Shown here in pieces: positions 1 through 5,213 of a DNA stretch of 12,302 nucleotides; the first letter of the stretch is position 1; each line of letters opens with the position of its first letter. The stretch covers positions 1-12,302 of the forward strand of contig CAAGMP010000184.1 of assembly GCA_900771065.1 (NCBI GenBank), given 5' to 3'. The notes below the pieces were generated by a model. The model was not told the origin of the DNA and ran no database searches. It saw only the letters and a program-made list of their open reading frames with translations. This stretch comes from an uncultured Acinetobacter sp. Its GTDB lineage: Bacteria > Pseudomonadota > Gammaproteobacteria > Pseudomonadales > Moraxellaceae. The translations under genes were made by a program, and so were the position numbers.

Positions 1-5
1 ATATG

Positions 6-14
6 AGTATAACA
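6..14 (-). promoter_or_regulatory. Possible extended -10 promoter reading off the left edge (toward rpmF)
   Basis: Read on the minus strand, the bases just past the yceD stop give TGTTATACT, a TGn extension joined to a 5/6 match to TATAAT. No convincing -35 lies 16-18 bases upstream, which extended -10 promoters can tolerate. The predicted start would fall just outside the window. In gammaproteobacteria yceD is usually followed by rpmF (ribosomal protein L32), so an internal promoter here would give rpmF extra expression. The downstream gene is not visible, and a short AT-rich match can arise by chance. Confidence 0.25.
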
Positions 15-20
15 CAAAAA

Positions 21-578
21 TTAGTTAAGTTTACCCTTCAAAGCTGCCAAAACTTCAAACGGATTATCCCGTTTTTCTTCAACAACTTCTTCTTGAGCGG
101 GTTGGTGCTTATGCTCACAAACATCATGCTTAGGAGACAACGGCATCAACAATAACAATTCATCTTCTATGAGTGCCAGTAAATCAGCGGTGGCAGGTGC
201 ATCATATGAACCTTTCGTCGTTGCTTCACTTTCACCTAAGACGATGAAATCAGCATCCTCATCCAAGCGCTCTATCAGTGATTCGTCATCCACAAGGGCA
301 AGATGAAAATCTGAAACGAGTTCAATCTCAACAGTTTCCAGACAACGCTGGCATTCCATTGGAACCTTCGTTTCAACATGGCCATCGAGCCACACAATGC
401 GATGATAAGCATCCATTGATAGCTTACAGTCTATGTTAATCAATTGATCATCAATTGATCCAACAGCTTCACGAGCAATACGAACAAAGCGAGACAATGG
501 CAGGGTACCTGACCATGTAAAGCCCTGTTCAGCCCATTTAAACGGCTCAATCTGTGCCGGAAAGGTATTTGCTGACAT
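21..578 (-). CDS. yceD: YceD / DUF177 family protein, 23S rRNA (large subunit) accumulation factor
   Basis: The 185-residue protein matches the YceD/DUF177 family. Visible marks are the Cys-x-x-Cys pair C76/C79 in an ECQRC context, an acidic middle (about 95-140), a further Cys at 154, and the family's closing NPFEVLAALK at 172-181. Family knowledge: YceD is needed for normal 23S rRNA levels, and its gene usually precedes rpmF and the fatty-acid genes; those would lie beyond position 1. The ATG at 578 is chosen because the domain begins at once and a promoter sits directly upstream. No Shine-Dalgarno-like sequence precedes it (upstream bases CCTTAATT), and the predicted transcript start is only a few bases away, so the message may be almost leaderless. 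By eye its third-position base use is somewhat richer in G and C than that of its neighbours. Family assignment is firm; molecular role is from the family. Confidence 0.93.
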   Translation of the reverse strand: MSANTFPAQIEPFKWAEQGFTWSGTLPLSRFVRIAREAVGSIDDQLINIDCKLSMDAYHRIVWLDGHVETKVPMECQRCLETVEIELVSDFHLALVDDESLIERLDEDADFIVLGESEATTKGSYDAPATADLLALIEDELLLLMPLSPKHDVCEHKHQPAQEEVVEEKRDNPFEVLAALKGKLN

Positions 579-591
579 AATTAAGGCGGCA

Positions 592-620
592 ATTCTACAA
601 ATTCATCACTATTCTGTCAA
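592..620 (-). promoter_or_regulatory. Sigma-70 promoter of yceD
   Basis: On the minus strand there is a perfect -35 TTGACA (615-620), a 17-base spacer and a -10 TAGAAT (592-597, 5/6 match), with an AT-rich stretch upstream of the -35. Transcription would start near 582-587, so the leader before the yceD ATG (578) would be under about ten bases. This is the best-scoring promoter I can find in the window. Its -35 lies inside the left arm of the inverted repeat 614-621 / 647-654. Confidence 0.65.
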
Positions 621-654
621 AGATTAAGATACAATTTTATCCTTCTTTTGACAG
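614..654. repeat. Perfect 8-base inverted repeat in the yceD/epmC divergent gap
   Basis: CTGTCAAA at 614-621 is exactly mirrored by TTTGACAG at 647-654, with 25 bases between and arm centres about 33 bases (three helical turns) apart. The left arm contains the -35 of the yceD promoter. The right arm also carries TTGACA, on the plus strand, but no -10 follows it at 16-18 bases, so it is not simply a second promoter. It could be a regulator's operator or chance. Confidence 0.4.
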
Positions 655-675
655 ACCAATTAGGTAAATTCAGTC

Positions 676-1338
676 ATGCATCTGTTGCAAGCGCAAACAG
701 AAGTGAATATTTCATCACTTATTCACACACTTCCAATTCCCGATTCTGACATGTCAACCAAGCAAGTGCAATGTGCACCTTGGGCTAGTTTATCGACAGA
801 AACTCAACAAGTTGATTGGCTCATCTTACACTTTAATCATTGGTTTTCCCACCTAAATGTGACTTTAGTACGTGGAGATTTTGAACCTGAATATTTTCCT
901 GCAACAAACAATGTCCCTGCACGCATTCAATTTGCACATGGATTTTTTAACAGCGCCTTGCATGAAATTAGTCATTGGACAATTGCAGGCGAACAACGAC
1001 GTCGCTTACCCGATTTAGGTTATTGGTACGCACCAGATGGGCGCAGCGCAGAACAACAAGCTTTATTTGAACAAGTTGAAGTAAAGCCGCAAGCCATTGA
1101 ATGGTTATTTGCACAAGCCTTTGGACGAAAATTTCGTGTTTCACTTGACAATTTGTCTGGTCAAAGTGGTGATGGTGAAAATTTTAAAAATAATGTTTAT
1201 TTACAAGTACAAAAATACTTTTCAGGTGAAAATAAACTCCCACGCGATGCACAACAATTTATTGAAGCAATTTGTCTATGTACCCGTGGTGGCAAAATGT
1301 TACAAGATATTGAGTTTCAACGTCACGCTTTAGATTAA
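676..1338 (+). CDS. epmC: EF-P hydroxylase EpmC (YfcM-like)
   Basis: The 220-residue protein follows E. coli EpmC closely through its core: a GDxEP segment near 67-71, then FAHGFFNSALHEISHW (86-101), then GYWYAPDGR (115-123) and FEQVEVKPQA (131-140). The H96-E97-x-x-H100 motif plus the later Glu residues fit the metal-binding site of this non-haem iron enzyme. By family knowledge EpmC hydroxylates the modified lysine of elongation factor P after EpmA and EpmB act; those genes are not in the window. The E. coli protein is about 180 residues, so roughly 35-40 N-terminal residues are extra. An ATG at 751 (residue 26) would shorten it, but has no ribosome-binding site; the ATG at 676 has a weak AGGT 11 bases upstream. 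A TACAAT hexamer at 630-635 is the only promoter hint, without a clear -35. Confidence 0.9.
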   Translation: MHLLQAQTEVNISSLIHTLPIPDSDMSTKQVQCAPWASLSTETQQVDWLILHFNHWFSHLNVTLVRGDFEPEYFPATNNVPARIQFAHGFFNSALHEISHWTIAGEQRRRLPDLGYWYAPDGRSAEQQALFEQVEVKPQAIEWLFAQAFGRKFRVSLDNLSGQSGDGENFKNNVYLQVQKYFSGENKLPRDAQQFIEAICLCTRGGKMLQDIEFQRHALD

Positions 1339-1395
1339 AATTACACAGTAAAATTGCAATATTAAAATTATTCCAATCAATATCTATAAAACTTA

Positions 1396-1400
1396 AGGAG
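1396..1400 (+). promoter_or_regulatory. Shine-Dalgarno site of yciO that bears on the start codon
   Basis: AGGAG lies 4 bases before the ATG at 1405 and 7 bases before the in-frame ATG at 1408. The second spacing is the more usual, so the protein may begin one residue later than the annotated start. Confidence 0.6.
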
Positions 1401-1404
1401 AATC

Positions 1405-2025
1405 ATGATGTTGCACTTAAGAATTCACCCTGAAAACCCACAACCACGCTTAATTGAACAAGCGGTAGAACGCATTCAAGCTGGAGATGTCATTGTATAC
1501 CCAACCGATGCAGCTTATGCGATTGGCTGTAAAATTGGAAATAAAGCCGCTATGGAACGCATTGCACAAATTCGGCAGTTGGGTCCAAAACATCAATATA
1601 GTATTTTATGTGCCGATTTATCCGATTTAGCAACTTATGCTCGTGTAGATAATGCAACTTATCGTTTATTAAAAAACAATACCCCTGCGGTCACTACTTT
1701 TATTTTAGCAGCAACCAGCGAAGTACCACGGCGTTTAATGCATGCCAAGAAAAAAACCATTGGTTTACGTATTCCAAGCAATCCAATTTGCCAAATGTTA
1801 CTCAAAGAATTAGGCGAACCATTATTGACCAGTACCTTAATTTTACCTAATCACAGTGATCCTTTAGATGATCCATTTGAGATAGAATTACAGCTTAGTA
1901 AGCGCATTGATGTATTAATTGATGGTGGATTGGGGACGTTAAACACAACGAGCATTGTCGATTTATCGGGTGATCACCCTGTCATTGTGCGTTATGGTCT
2001 AGGCGATGTCAGTGCATTTGAATAA
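1405..2025 (+). CDS. yciO: YciO, Sua5/YciO/YrdC family (threonylcarbamoyl-AMP synthase-like)
   Basis: This 206-residue protein aligns along its whole length with E. coli YciO. Shared segments include HPENPQ near 8-13, VYPTDAAYAIGCKI (31-44), MERIAQIRQL (50-59), LKNNTPAVTTFIL (89-101), EVPRRL (106-111) and KTIGLRIPSNP (117-127). The fold is that of TsaC/Sua5, which make threonylcarbamoyl-AMP for the t6A base of tRNA, but YciO proteins lack the typical lysine/arginine-rich TsaC signature (here IRQLGPKHQ) and their cellular role is less certain than TsaC's. It starts 66 bases after epmC, with a good AGGAG site. The ATG at 1405 is used here; the ATG at 1408 is better spaced. Its last codons form one arm of a terminator. 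It is not tsaC itself. Confidence 0.92.
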   Translation: MMLHLRIHPENPQPRLIEQAVERIQAGDVIVYPTDAAYAIGCKIGNKAAMERIAQIRQLGPKHQYSILCADLSDLATYARVDNATYRLLKNNTPAVTTFILAATSEVPRRLMHAKKKTIGLRIPSNPICQMLLKELGEPLLTSTLILPNHSDPLDDPFEIELQLSKRIDVLIDGGLGTLNTTSIVDLSGDHPVIVRYGLGDVSAFE

Positions 2026-2040
2026 AATGCACTTTTTTTT
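2011..2040 (+). terminator. Intrinsic terminator of yciO, overlapping its stop codon
   Basis: AGTGCATTT (2011-2019) pairs perfectly with AAATGCACT (2025-2033) around a five-base loop, and eight T run from 2033 to 2040. The upstream arm encodes the last residues of YciO, and the TAA (2023-2025) lies in the loop and at the start of the downstream arm. There is no matching A-tract on the other side, so it acts on plus-strand transcripts only. Confidence 0.9.
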
Positions 2041-2085
2041 CACAATTCCTTCATAAAGGGAATGTATTCATTGTGCAAATTGATT

Positions 2086-2114
2086 TAGACTATACCACTG
2101 TAGTTTTTTATATT
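2086..2114 (+). promoter_or_regulatory. Candidate promoter for scpA-scpB-rluB
   Basis: The -35-like TAGACT (2086-2091, 4/6) is followed after 17 bases by the -10-like TATATT (2109-2114, 5/6). Because the yciO terminator lies just upstream and scpA begins at 2169, some promoter is expected in 2041-2168, and this is the best pair I see. The stretch is very AT-rich, so the match is weak evidence. An AT-only hairpin (2111-2118 with 2122-2129) overlaps the -10. Confidence 0.3.
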
Positions 2115-2168
2115 TTTTGTTAAAAAATACTTTCATGCCTTTGAAAATTCGCGTGGTTTATTACTGTA

Positions 2169-2957
2169 ATGACTCAAACAGTGCAAAATAACTCAGCAGA
2201 GCTGCCCCAAATCCGTGTTATGGATCAGTGGCAAAGCCATCTTCCTGAAGATTTATACATTCCACCTGATGCGTTTGAAATTTTGCTCGAACAGTTCGAA
2301 GGACCACTCGACTTTCTCATTTACCTCATTCAAAAAAATGGTTTTGACTTAGTACAAGTTGATATTGCACCGATTGCAACCCAATATTTGGCTTATATGG
2401 ATGCAATGAAATCGTTTGATATTGAATTAACAGCAGATTATATGGTGATGGCTGCTTTATTAGCCGATTTAAAATCGCGTTTGTTATTACCCAAACCCAC
2501 TACATTGCATTTAGAACAAGACCCAAAACAAGCTTTAATTGACCGTTTAGAAATTTATTTACGTGTCAAAAAAGGAGCTGAAAAATTAGGTCAATTTTCA
2601 ATTTTAGAACGAGATGTTTTTTCAATTCAAGTTGGATTAGGCGACTCGACGCATCATGAAAATTATGATGCCGCTTTGCTGCAACAAGCAATGTGGGCGG
2701 TTTTTCATCGCCCTGAAACACCTGTTCATTTGGTTGAATCTGAACCTGTTTTATTGGAAGAGCGACTGGCTTTTATTGAAAGAAAAATACAATCTGGTGA
2801 AGTTTTACGTTTTGAACAATTGTTGAGTCCAACACAAGGTAAAATGGGCGTTGTCGTAACCTTTATTGCAGTTTTAGAATTGACACGACAACAAAAAATT
2901 CAAATTGTTGCTTCAGGCATAGAACAACCTTTAACAATTCAGGAGAGAAAATCATGA
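2169..2957 (+). CDS. scpA: Segregation and condensation protein A (kleisin)
   Basis: ScpA is the kleisin that bridges the two heads of Smc and carries ScpB in the bacterial condensin on the nucleoid. The 262-residue protein shows the family's N-terminal FEGPLDFLIYLI (43-54), the head-neck helix YMVMAALLADLKSRLLLP (91-108), a variable linker, and a C-terminal winged helix near 190-250 with VVTFIAVLELT (229-239). About 40 residues precede the first conserved motif, more than in the short Gram-positive ScpA proteins. No Shine-Dalgarno sequence precedes the ATG at 2169; an in-frame ATG at 2220 also lacks one, so the start is uncertain within those 17 codons. The stop overlaps the scpB start as ATGA, which indicates coupled translation. 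The partner smc lies 5.3 kb away on the other strand. Confidence 0.95.
   Translation: MTQTVQNNSAELPQIRVMDQWQSHLPEDLYIPPDAFEILLEQFEGPLDFLIYLIQKNGFDLVQVDIAPIATQYLAYMDAMKSFDIELTADYMVMAALLADLKSRLLLPKPTTLHLEQDPKQALIDRLEIYLRVKKGAEKLGQFSILERDVFSIQVGLGDSTHHENYDAALLQQAMWAVFHRPETPVHLVESEPVLLEERLAFIERKIQSGEVLRFEQLLSPTQGKMGVVVTFIAVLELTRQQKIQIVASGIEQPLTIQERKS
2941..2945 (+). promoter_or_regulatory. Shine-Dalgarno site of scpB inside scpA
   Basis: AGGAG lies 8 bases before the scpB ATG (2954) and within the last codons of scpA. It fixes the scpB start and gives it both its own ribosome site and re-initiation from scpA through the ATGA overlap. Confidence 0.75.
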
Positions 2958-3523
2958 CTTCTGAATTGCCAACGAATGATCAAGATATTTTATTGCTATT
3001 AGAAGCGATTATTTTTGCAAGCGATGCCCCTGTTTCATTGGCACGATTGCGTGAAGGTCTGCAAAACCAATTCACTAAACCTCAAATTCGTGAATATTTA
3101 AAACAACTGGCGGCACAACAACAACGTTCAATTGAATTAGTTGAAACAGCGCAAGGTTTTCGCTTCCAAGTTCGTGCACCATTTCGTGAATTAATTAGTC
3201 AAGTTTGGCCTGAACGCCCAATTCGATTATCTGCCTCTTTGTTGGAAACTTTAGCCGTGGTTGCATATCATCAACCTGTAACACGCGCAGAAATTGAACA
3301 AATTCGAGGGGTAAGCAATAATACCCAAAATTTACGCACATTATTTGATTGGAATTGGATTAAAGAGTCTGGTTTTCGTGAACTTCCAGGAAAACCAGCG
3401 TTGTTAGTTACAACAAGCCAATTTTTAAATGCATTTGGTTTAACATCGTTAGACCAATTGCCTCCCCTGCAGAATGCCAAGGAAGCTTTTATGAACTTTG
3501 ATGCTCACGCACTGAAATCATAA
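2954..3523 (+). CDS. scpB: Segregation and condensation protein B
   Basis: ScpB forms a dimer that binds the middle of ScpA in the Smc-ScpAB condensin. The 189-residue protein has the expected two winged-helix domains: the first near 8-85 (LLLLEAIIFASDAPVSLARL), the second near 92-165. The second contains the family signature LSASLLETLAVVAYHQPVTR (92-111), then IEQIRGV (114-120) and the closing FLNAFGLTSLDQLPPL (157-172). Length is normal for the family. The start is fixed by AGGAG eight bases upstream and by the four-base overlap with scpA. A short gap of 41 bases leads to rluB, with no terminator, so scpA, scpB and rluB probably share a transcript. Confidence 0.95.
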   Translation: MTSELPTNDQDILLLLEAIIFASDAPVSLARLREGLQNQFTKPQIREYLKQLAAQQQRSIELVETAQGFRFQVRAPFRELISQVWPERPIRLSASLLETLAVVAYHQPVTRAEIEQIRGVSNNTQNLRTLFDWNWIKESGFRELPGKPALLVTTSQFLNAFGLTSLDQLPPLQNAKEAFMNFDAHALKS

Positions 3524-3538
3524 ATAGGTGGACTGTTG

Positions 3539-3568
3539 ATGATTATTTCTAAGGTTATGCTGTTATGA
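3539..3568 (+). CDS. Possible nine-residue leader peptide coupled to rluB
   Basis: An ATG at 3539 opens a nine-codon reading frame (MIISKVMLL) whose TGA at 3566-3568 overlaps the rluB start as ATGA. It has a better ribosome site than rluB itself: AGGTGG at 3526-3531, seven bases upstream, a 5/6 match to AGGAGG. rluB has only AAGG ten bases before its ATG. The arrangement is what translational coupling looks like, but an ORF this short can be chance, and the peptide resembles nothing I know. It is in a different frame from rluB. Confidence 0.35.
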   Translation: MIISKVMLL

Positions 3569-4488
3569 GTGAAAAATTGCAAAAAGTGCTTGCACGTGTT
3601 GGTCTCGGTTCTCGCCGTTATATGGAAGAAGTGATTGCTGCAGGTCGTGTGAGTGTCAATGGAAAAATTGCCCAAGTTGGCGAACGCATTGAACCAACAG
3701 ATGAATTACGTATTGATGGACGTAAAGTTCAATTTCAAATTGAAGAAGAAATTCGTCGTCGTGTTTTGGTTTATTACAAACCTGAAGGTGAAATTTGTTC
3801 ACGCAATGATCCTGAAAAACGCCCAACCGTATTTGATCACTTACCGACCATCTCTAACGATCGTTGGGTCATGGTGGGTCGTTTAGACATCAATTCAACA
3901 GGTTTATTATTATTCACAAACGATGGTGAATTAGCCAACCGCTTAATGCATCCATCAAATGAAATTGAACGTGAATATGCCGTGCGTGTTATGGGTGAAG
4001 TGACGCCTCAAATTCGCAACAATATGCTCAAAGGGGTTGTGCTTGACGATGGTCCTGCTAAATTTGAGTCATTCTCAGAAATTGGTGGCGATGGTATTAA
4101 CCGTTGGTATCAAGTCGTGGTAAAAGAAGGACGTAACCGCGAAGTACGTCGTATTTTTGAATCACAAGGTTTAAAAGTCAGTCGTTTATTGCGTACACGT
4201 TATGGCAGTATTATTTTACCACGCGAATTACGTACAGGACGTTGGGTTGAGCTAGATCGTCAAGAAATTGATAATTTAGTTAAATCAGTTGAATTAAAAC
4301 CACGTCAAGGTACAGGTTTATATGGTATGGCAAAACGTCGTACTGAACGTATGCAAGAAAAACCAATGGCGGCACGTCGTGGTGGTTATTTGCGCCAACA
4401 ACGTCGTGACAGCGATGAACCAGAACGTCGTGATGAAACACCGCGTAAACCACCTTACGCTACACACAAAGGCTTTAAAAAGTTCTAA
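3565..4488 (+). CDS. rluB: 23S rRNA pseudouridine synthase RluB
   Basis: RluB-type enzymes convert one uridine of 23S rRNA (U2605 in E. coli, near the peptidyl-transferase centre) to pseudouridine. The 307-residue protein has an N-terminal S4 RNA-binding domain (about 1-60, with VLARVGLGSRR and GRVSVNG) and an RsuA/RluB catalytic domain (about 64-245). The catalytic aspartate is D108 in GRLDINSTGLLLFT; YKPEG (71-75) and EGRNREVRRIFE (188-199) are further signatures. Residues 246-307 form a charged, arginine-rich tail without predicted fold, as seen in many RluB proteins. RluE, RluF and RsuA belong to the same family; the S4 domain and tail favour RluB. The ATG at 3565 has only AAGG ten bases before it and overlaps the stop of a tiny upstream frame. 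A bidirectional terminator follows the stop after 11 bases. Confidence 0.93.
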   Translation: MSEKLQKVLARVGLGSRRYMEEVIAAGRVSVNGKIAQVGERIEPTDELRIDGRKVQFQIEEEIRRRVLVYYKPEGEICSRNDPEKRPTVFDHLPTISNDRWVMVGRLDINSTGLLLFTNDGELANRLMHPSNEIEREYAVRVMGEVTPQIRNNMLKGVVLDDGPAKFESFSEIGGDGINRWYQVVVKEGRNREVRRIFESQGLKVSRLLRTRYGSIILPRELRTGRWVELDRQEIDNLVKSVELKPRQGTGLYGMAKRRTERMQEKPMAARRGGYLRQQRRDSDEPERRDETPRKPPYATHKGFKKF

Positions 4489-4499
4489 AATTAAAAGAG

Positions 4500-4528
4500 A
4501 AAAAGTCAGGCAATTGCCTGACTTTTTT
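4500..4528. terminator. Bidirectional intrinsic terminator between rluB and the ferritin gene
   Basis: Positions 4500-4527 are a perfect palindrome: five A, GTCAGGC, AATT, GCCTGAC, then T-tract (six T on the plus strand, five on the minus strand). Both convergent genes can use it. The ferritin gene's TAA (4527-4529) lies in the T-tract itself, and the rluB stop is 11 bases before the palindrome. Confidence 0.93.
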
Positions 4529-4991
4529 ACATTTGCGATTGAATATAGTTTTGCAAACCAATTAATTCAATTAAACGCAATTGTTTTTCTAACCAATAAG
4601 TATGATCTTCTTCAGTGTCTGACATTTGTTGGCGCAACAAATCACGCGTAACGTAGTCCCCTTTTTCCTCACACAATTTCACCCCTTGTGCTAGTTTTTC
4701 ACGTACTTCATATTCCAACTTTAAATCTGCTTTTAAGCATGAAATCACATCTGTACCTACATCAACATGATCTTGTTTCATGTTTGGCACACCTTCTAAA
4801 AACAATACACGACGAATTAAAATATCAGCGTGTTGTGCTTCTTCTTGCATTTCATGATCAAGGCGTTGGAAAATTTTAGTTAGACCCCAATCTTCATACA
4901 TACGAGAATGGATTAAATATTGATCGCGTGCAGCAAGCTCACCACCAATTAACATATTCAAATAATCTACAACTTCTGGATTGCCACGCAT
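4527..4991 (-). CDS. Bacterioferritin-family iron-storage protein lacking the haem Met52 (FtnA/BfrA type)
   Basis: This 154-residue ferritin-like protein would form a 24-subunit iron-storage shell in the cytoplasm. All ferroxidase ligands of bacterioferritin are present: E18, E51, H54, E93 (E94 in E. coli), E127 and H130, plus Y25 and H46. The methionine that binds haem in E. coli Bfr (Met52, in EMKH) is replaced by alanine: here the segment is E51-A52-Q53-H54. The protein resembles the Pseudomonas aeruginosa protein first called BfrA and later recognised as the ferritin FtnA (GELAARDQY and HSRMYEDWG are near-identical). It therefore probably stores iron without binding haem, or does so only in mixed shells with a second, haem-binding subunit. 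The ATG at 4991 has a strong GGGAGGGAG site seven bases upstream and its own promoter. It faces rluB, from which it is separated by a shared terminator. Confidence 0.92.
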   Translation of the reverse strand: MRGNPEVVDYLNMLIGGELAARDQYLIHSRMYEDWGLTKIFQRLDHEMQEEAQHADILIRRVLFLEGVPNMKQDHVDVGTDVISCLKADLKLEYEVREKLAQGVKLCEEKGDYVTRDLLRQQMSDTEEDHTYWLEKQLRLIELIGLQNYIQSQM

Positions 4992-4998
4992 AATTAAA

Positions 4999-5046
4999 CT
5001 CCCTCCCTTTTGGTTCGATTATGGATAAGTTTAATTTAAATTGCAA
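4999..5046 (-). promoter_or_regulatory. Promoter and strong ribosome-binding site of the ferritin gene
   Basis: On the minus strand TTGCAA (5041-5046, 4/6 to the -35) is followed after exactly 17 bases by CATAAT (5018-5023, 5/6 to the -10). Transcription would start near 5011, at an A, giving a leader of about 20 bases that contains the purine-rich GGGAGGGAG (4999-5007), well placed before the ATG at 4991. The bases upstream (5047-5100) are almost pure A and T, as expected of an UP-like region. No convincing Fur box is visible. Confidence 0.55.
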
Positions 5047-5130
5047 AGCAAAAATATTGTAAGTTTATGATTTTTATCAAATTAAAATGATAACAAAACG
5101 CATTTACAGTTAGGTTTTTGCAATTTCCAT

Positions 5131-5178
5131 ATAAAAAATAACCCCTTGCATTTTTAATCATCAAATGAAGAGGCTATT
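5131..5178 (-). terminator. Intrinsic terminator of ligA
   Basis: Read on the minus strand, 5178-5163 pairs with 5153-5137 to give a 16-pair stem with two G-U pairs and one bulged base around a nine-base loop. A T-rich run follows (six A at 5133-5138 on the plus strand). On the plus strand the two wobble pairs become A-C mismatches, so the structure is built for minus-strand RNA. It begins 36 bases after the ligA stop. Confidence 0.75.
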
Positions 5179-5213
5179 TTTCACTTTGCTTTATTTTGTA
5201 ACAACACGCAATA

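Noticed and set aside
1097..1333. 78-codon frame inside epmC
   Set aside because: It is a shifted-frame shadow of epmC, whose conserved motifs are in the other frame.
1362..1390. Promoter-like TTAAAA-17-TATAAA before yciO
   Set aside because: The predicted start near 1397 would cut into the Shine-Dalgarno sequence that yciO clearly has, and the region is AT-rich enough to give such matches by chance.
3271..3480. Minus-strand 69-codon frame opposite scpB
   Set aside because: It is antisense to the conserved ScpB winged-helix signature and has no ribosome site or family resemblance.
4322..4651. 109-codon plus-strand frame across the end of rluB and into the ferritin gene
   Set aside because: It runs through the bidirectional terminator and is out of frame with rluB and antisense to the ferritin gene; the translation resembles no protein family.
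5063..5081. Fur-box-like sequence upstream of the ferritin promoter
   Set aside because: The best 19-base alignment to the Fur consensus that I can make by hand matches about 12 positions, in a stretch that is nearly all A and T, and it lies upstream of the -35. This is not above what chance gives here.
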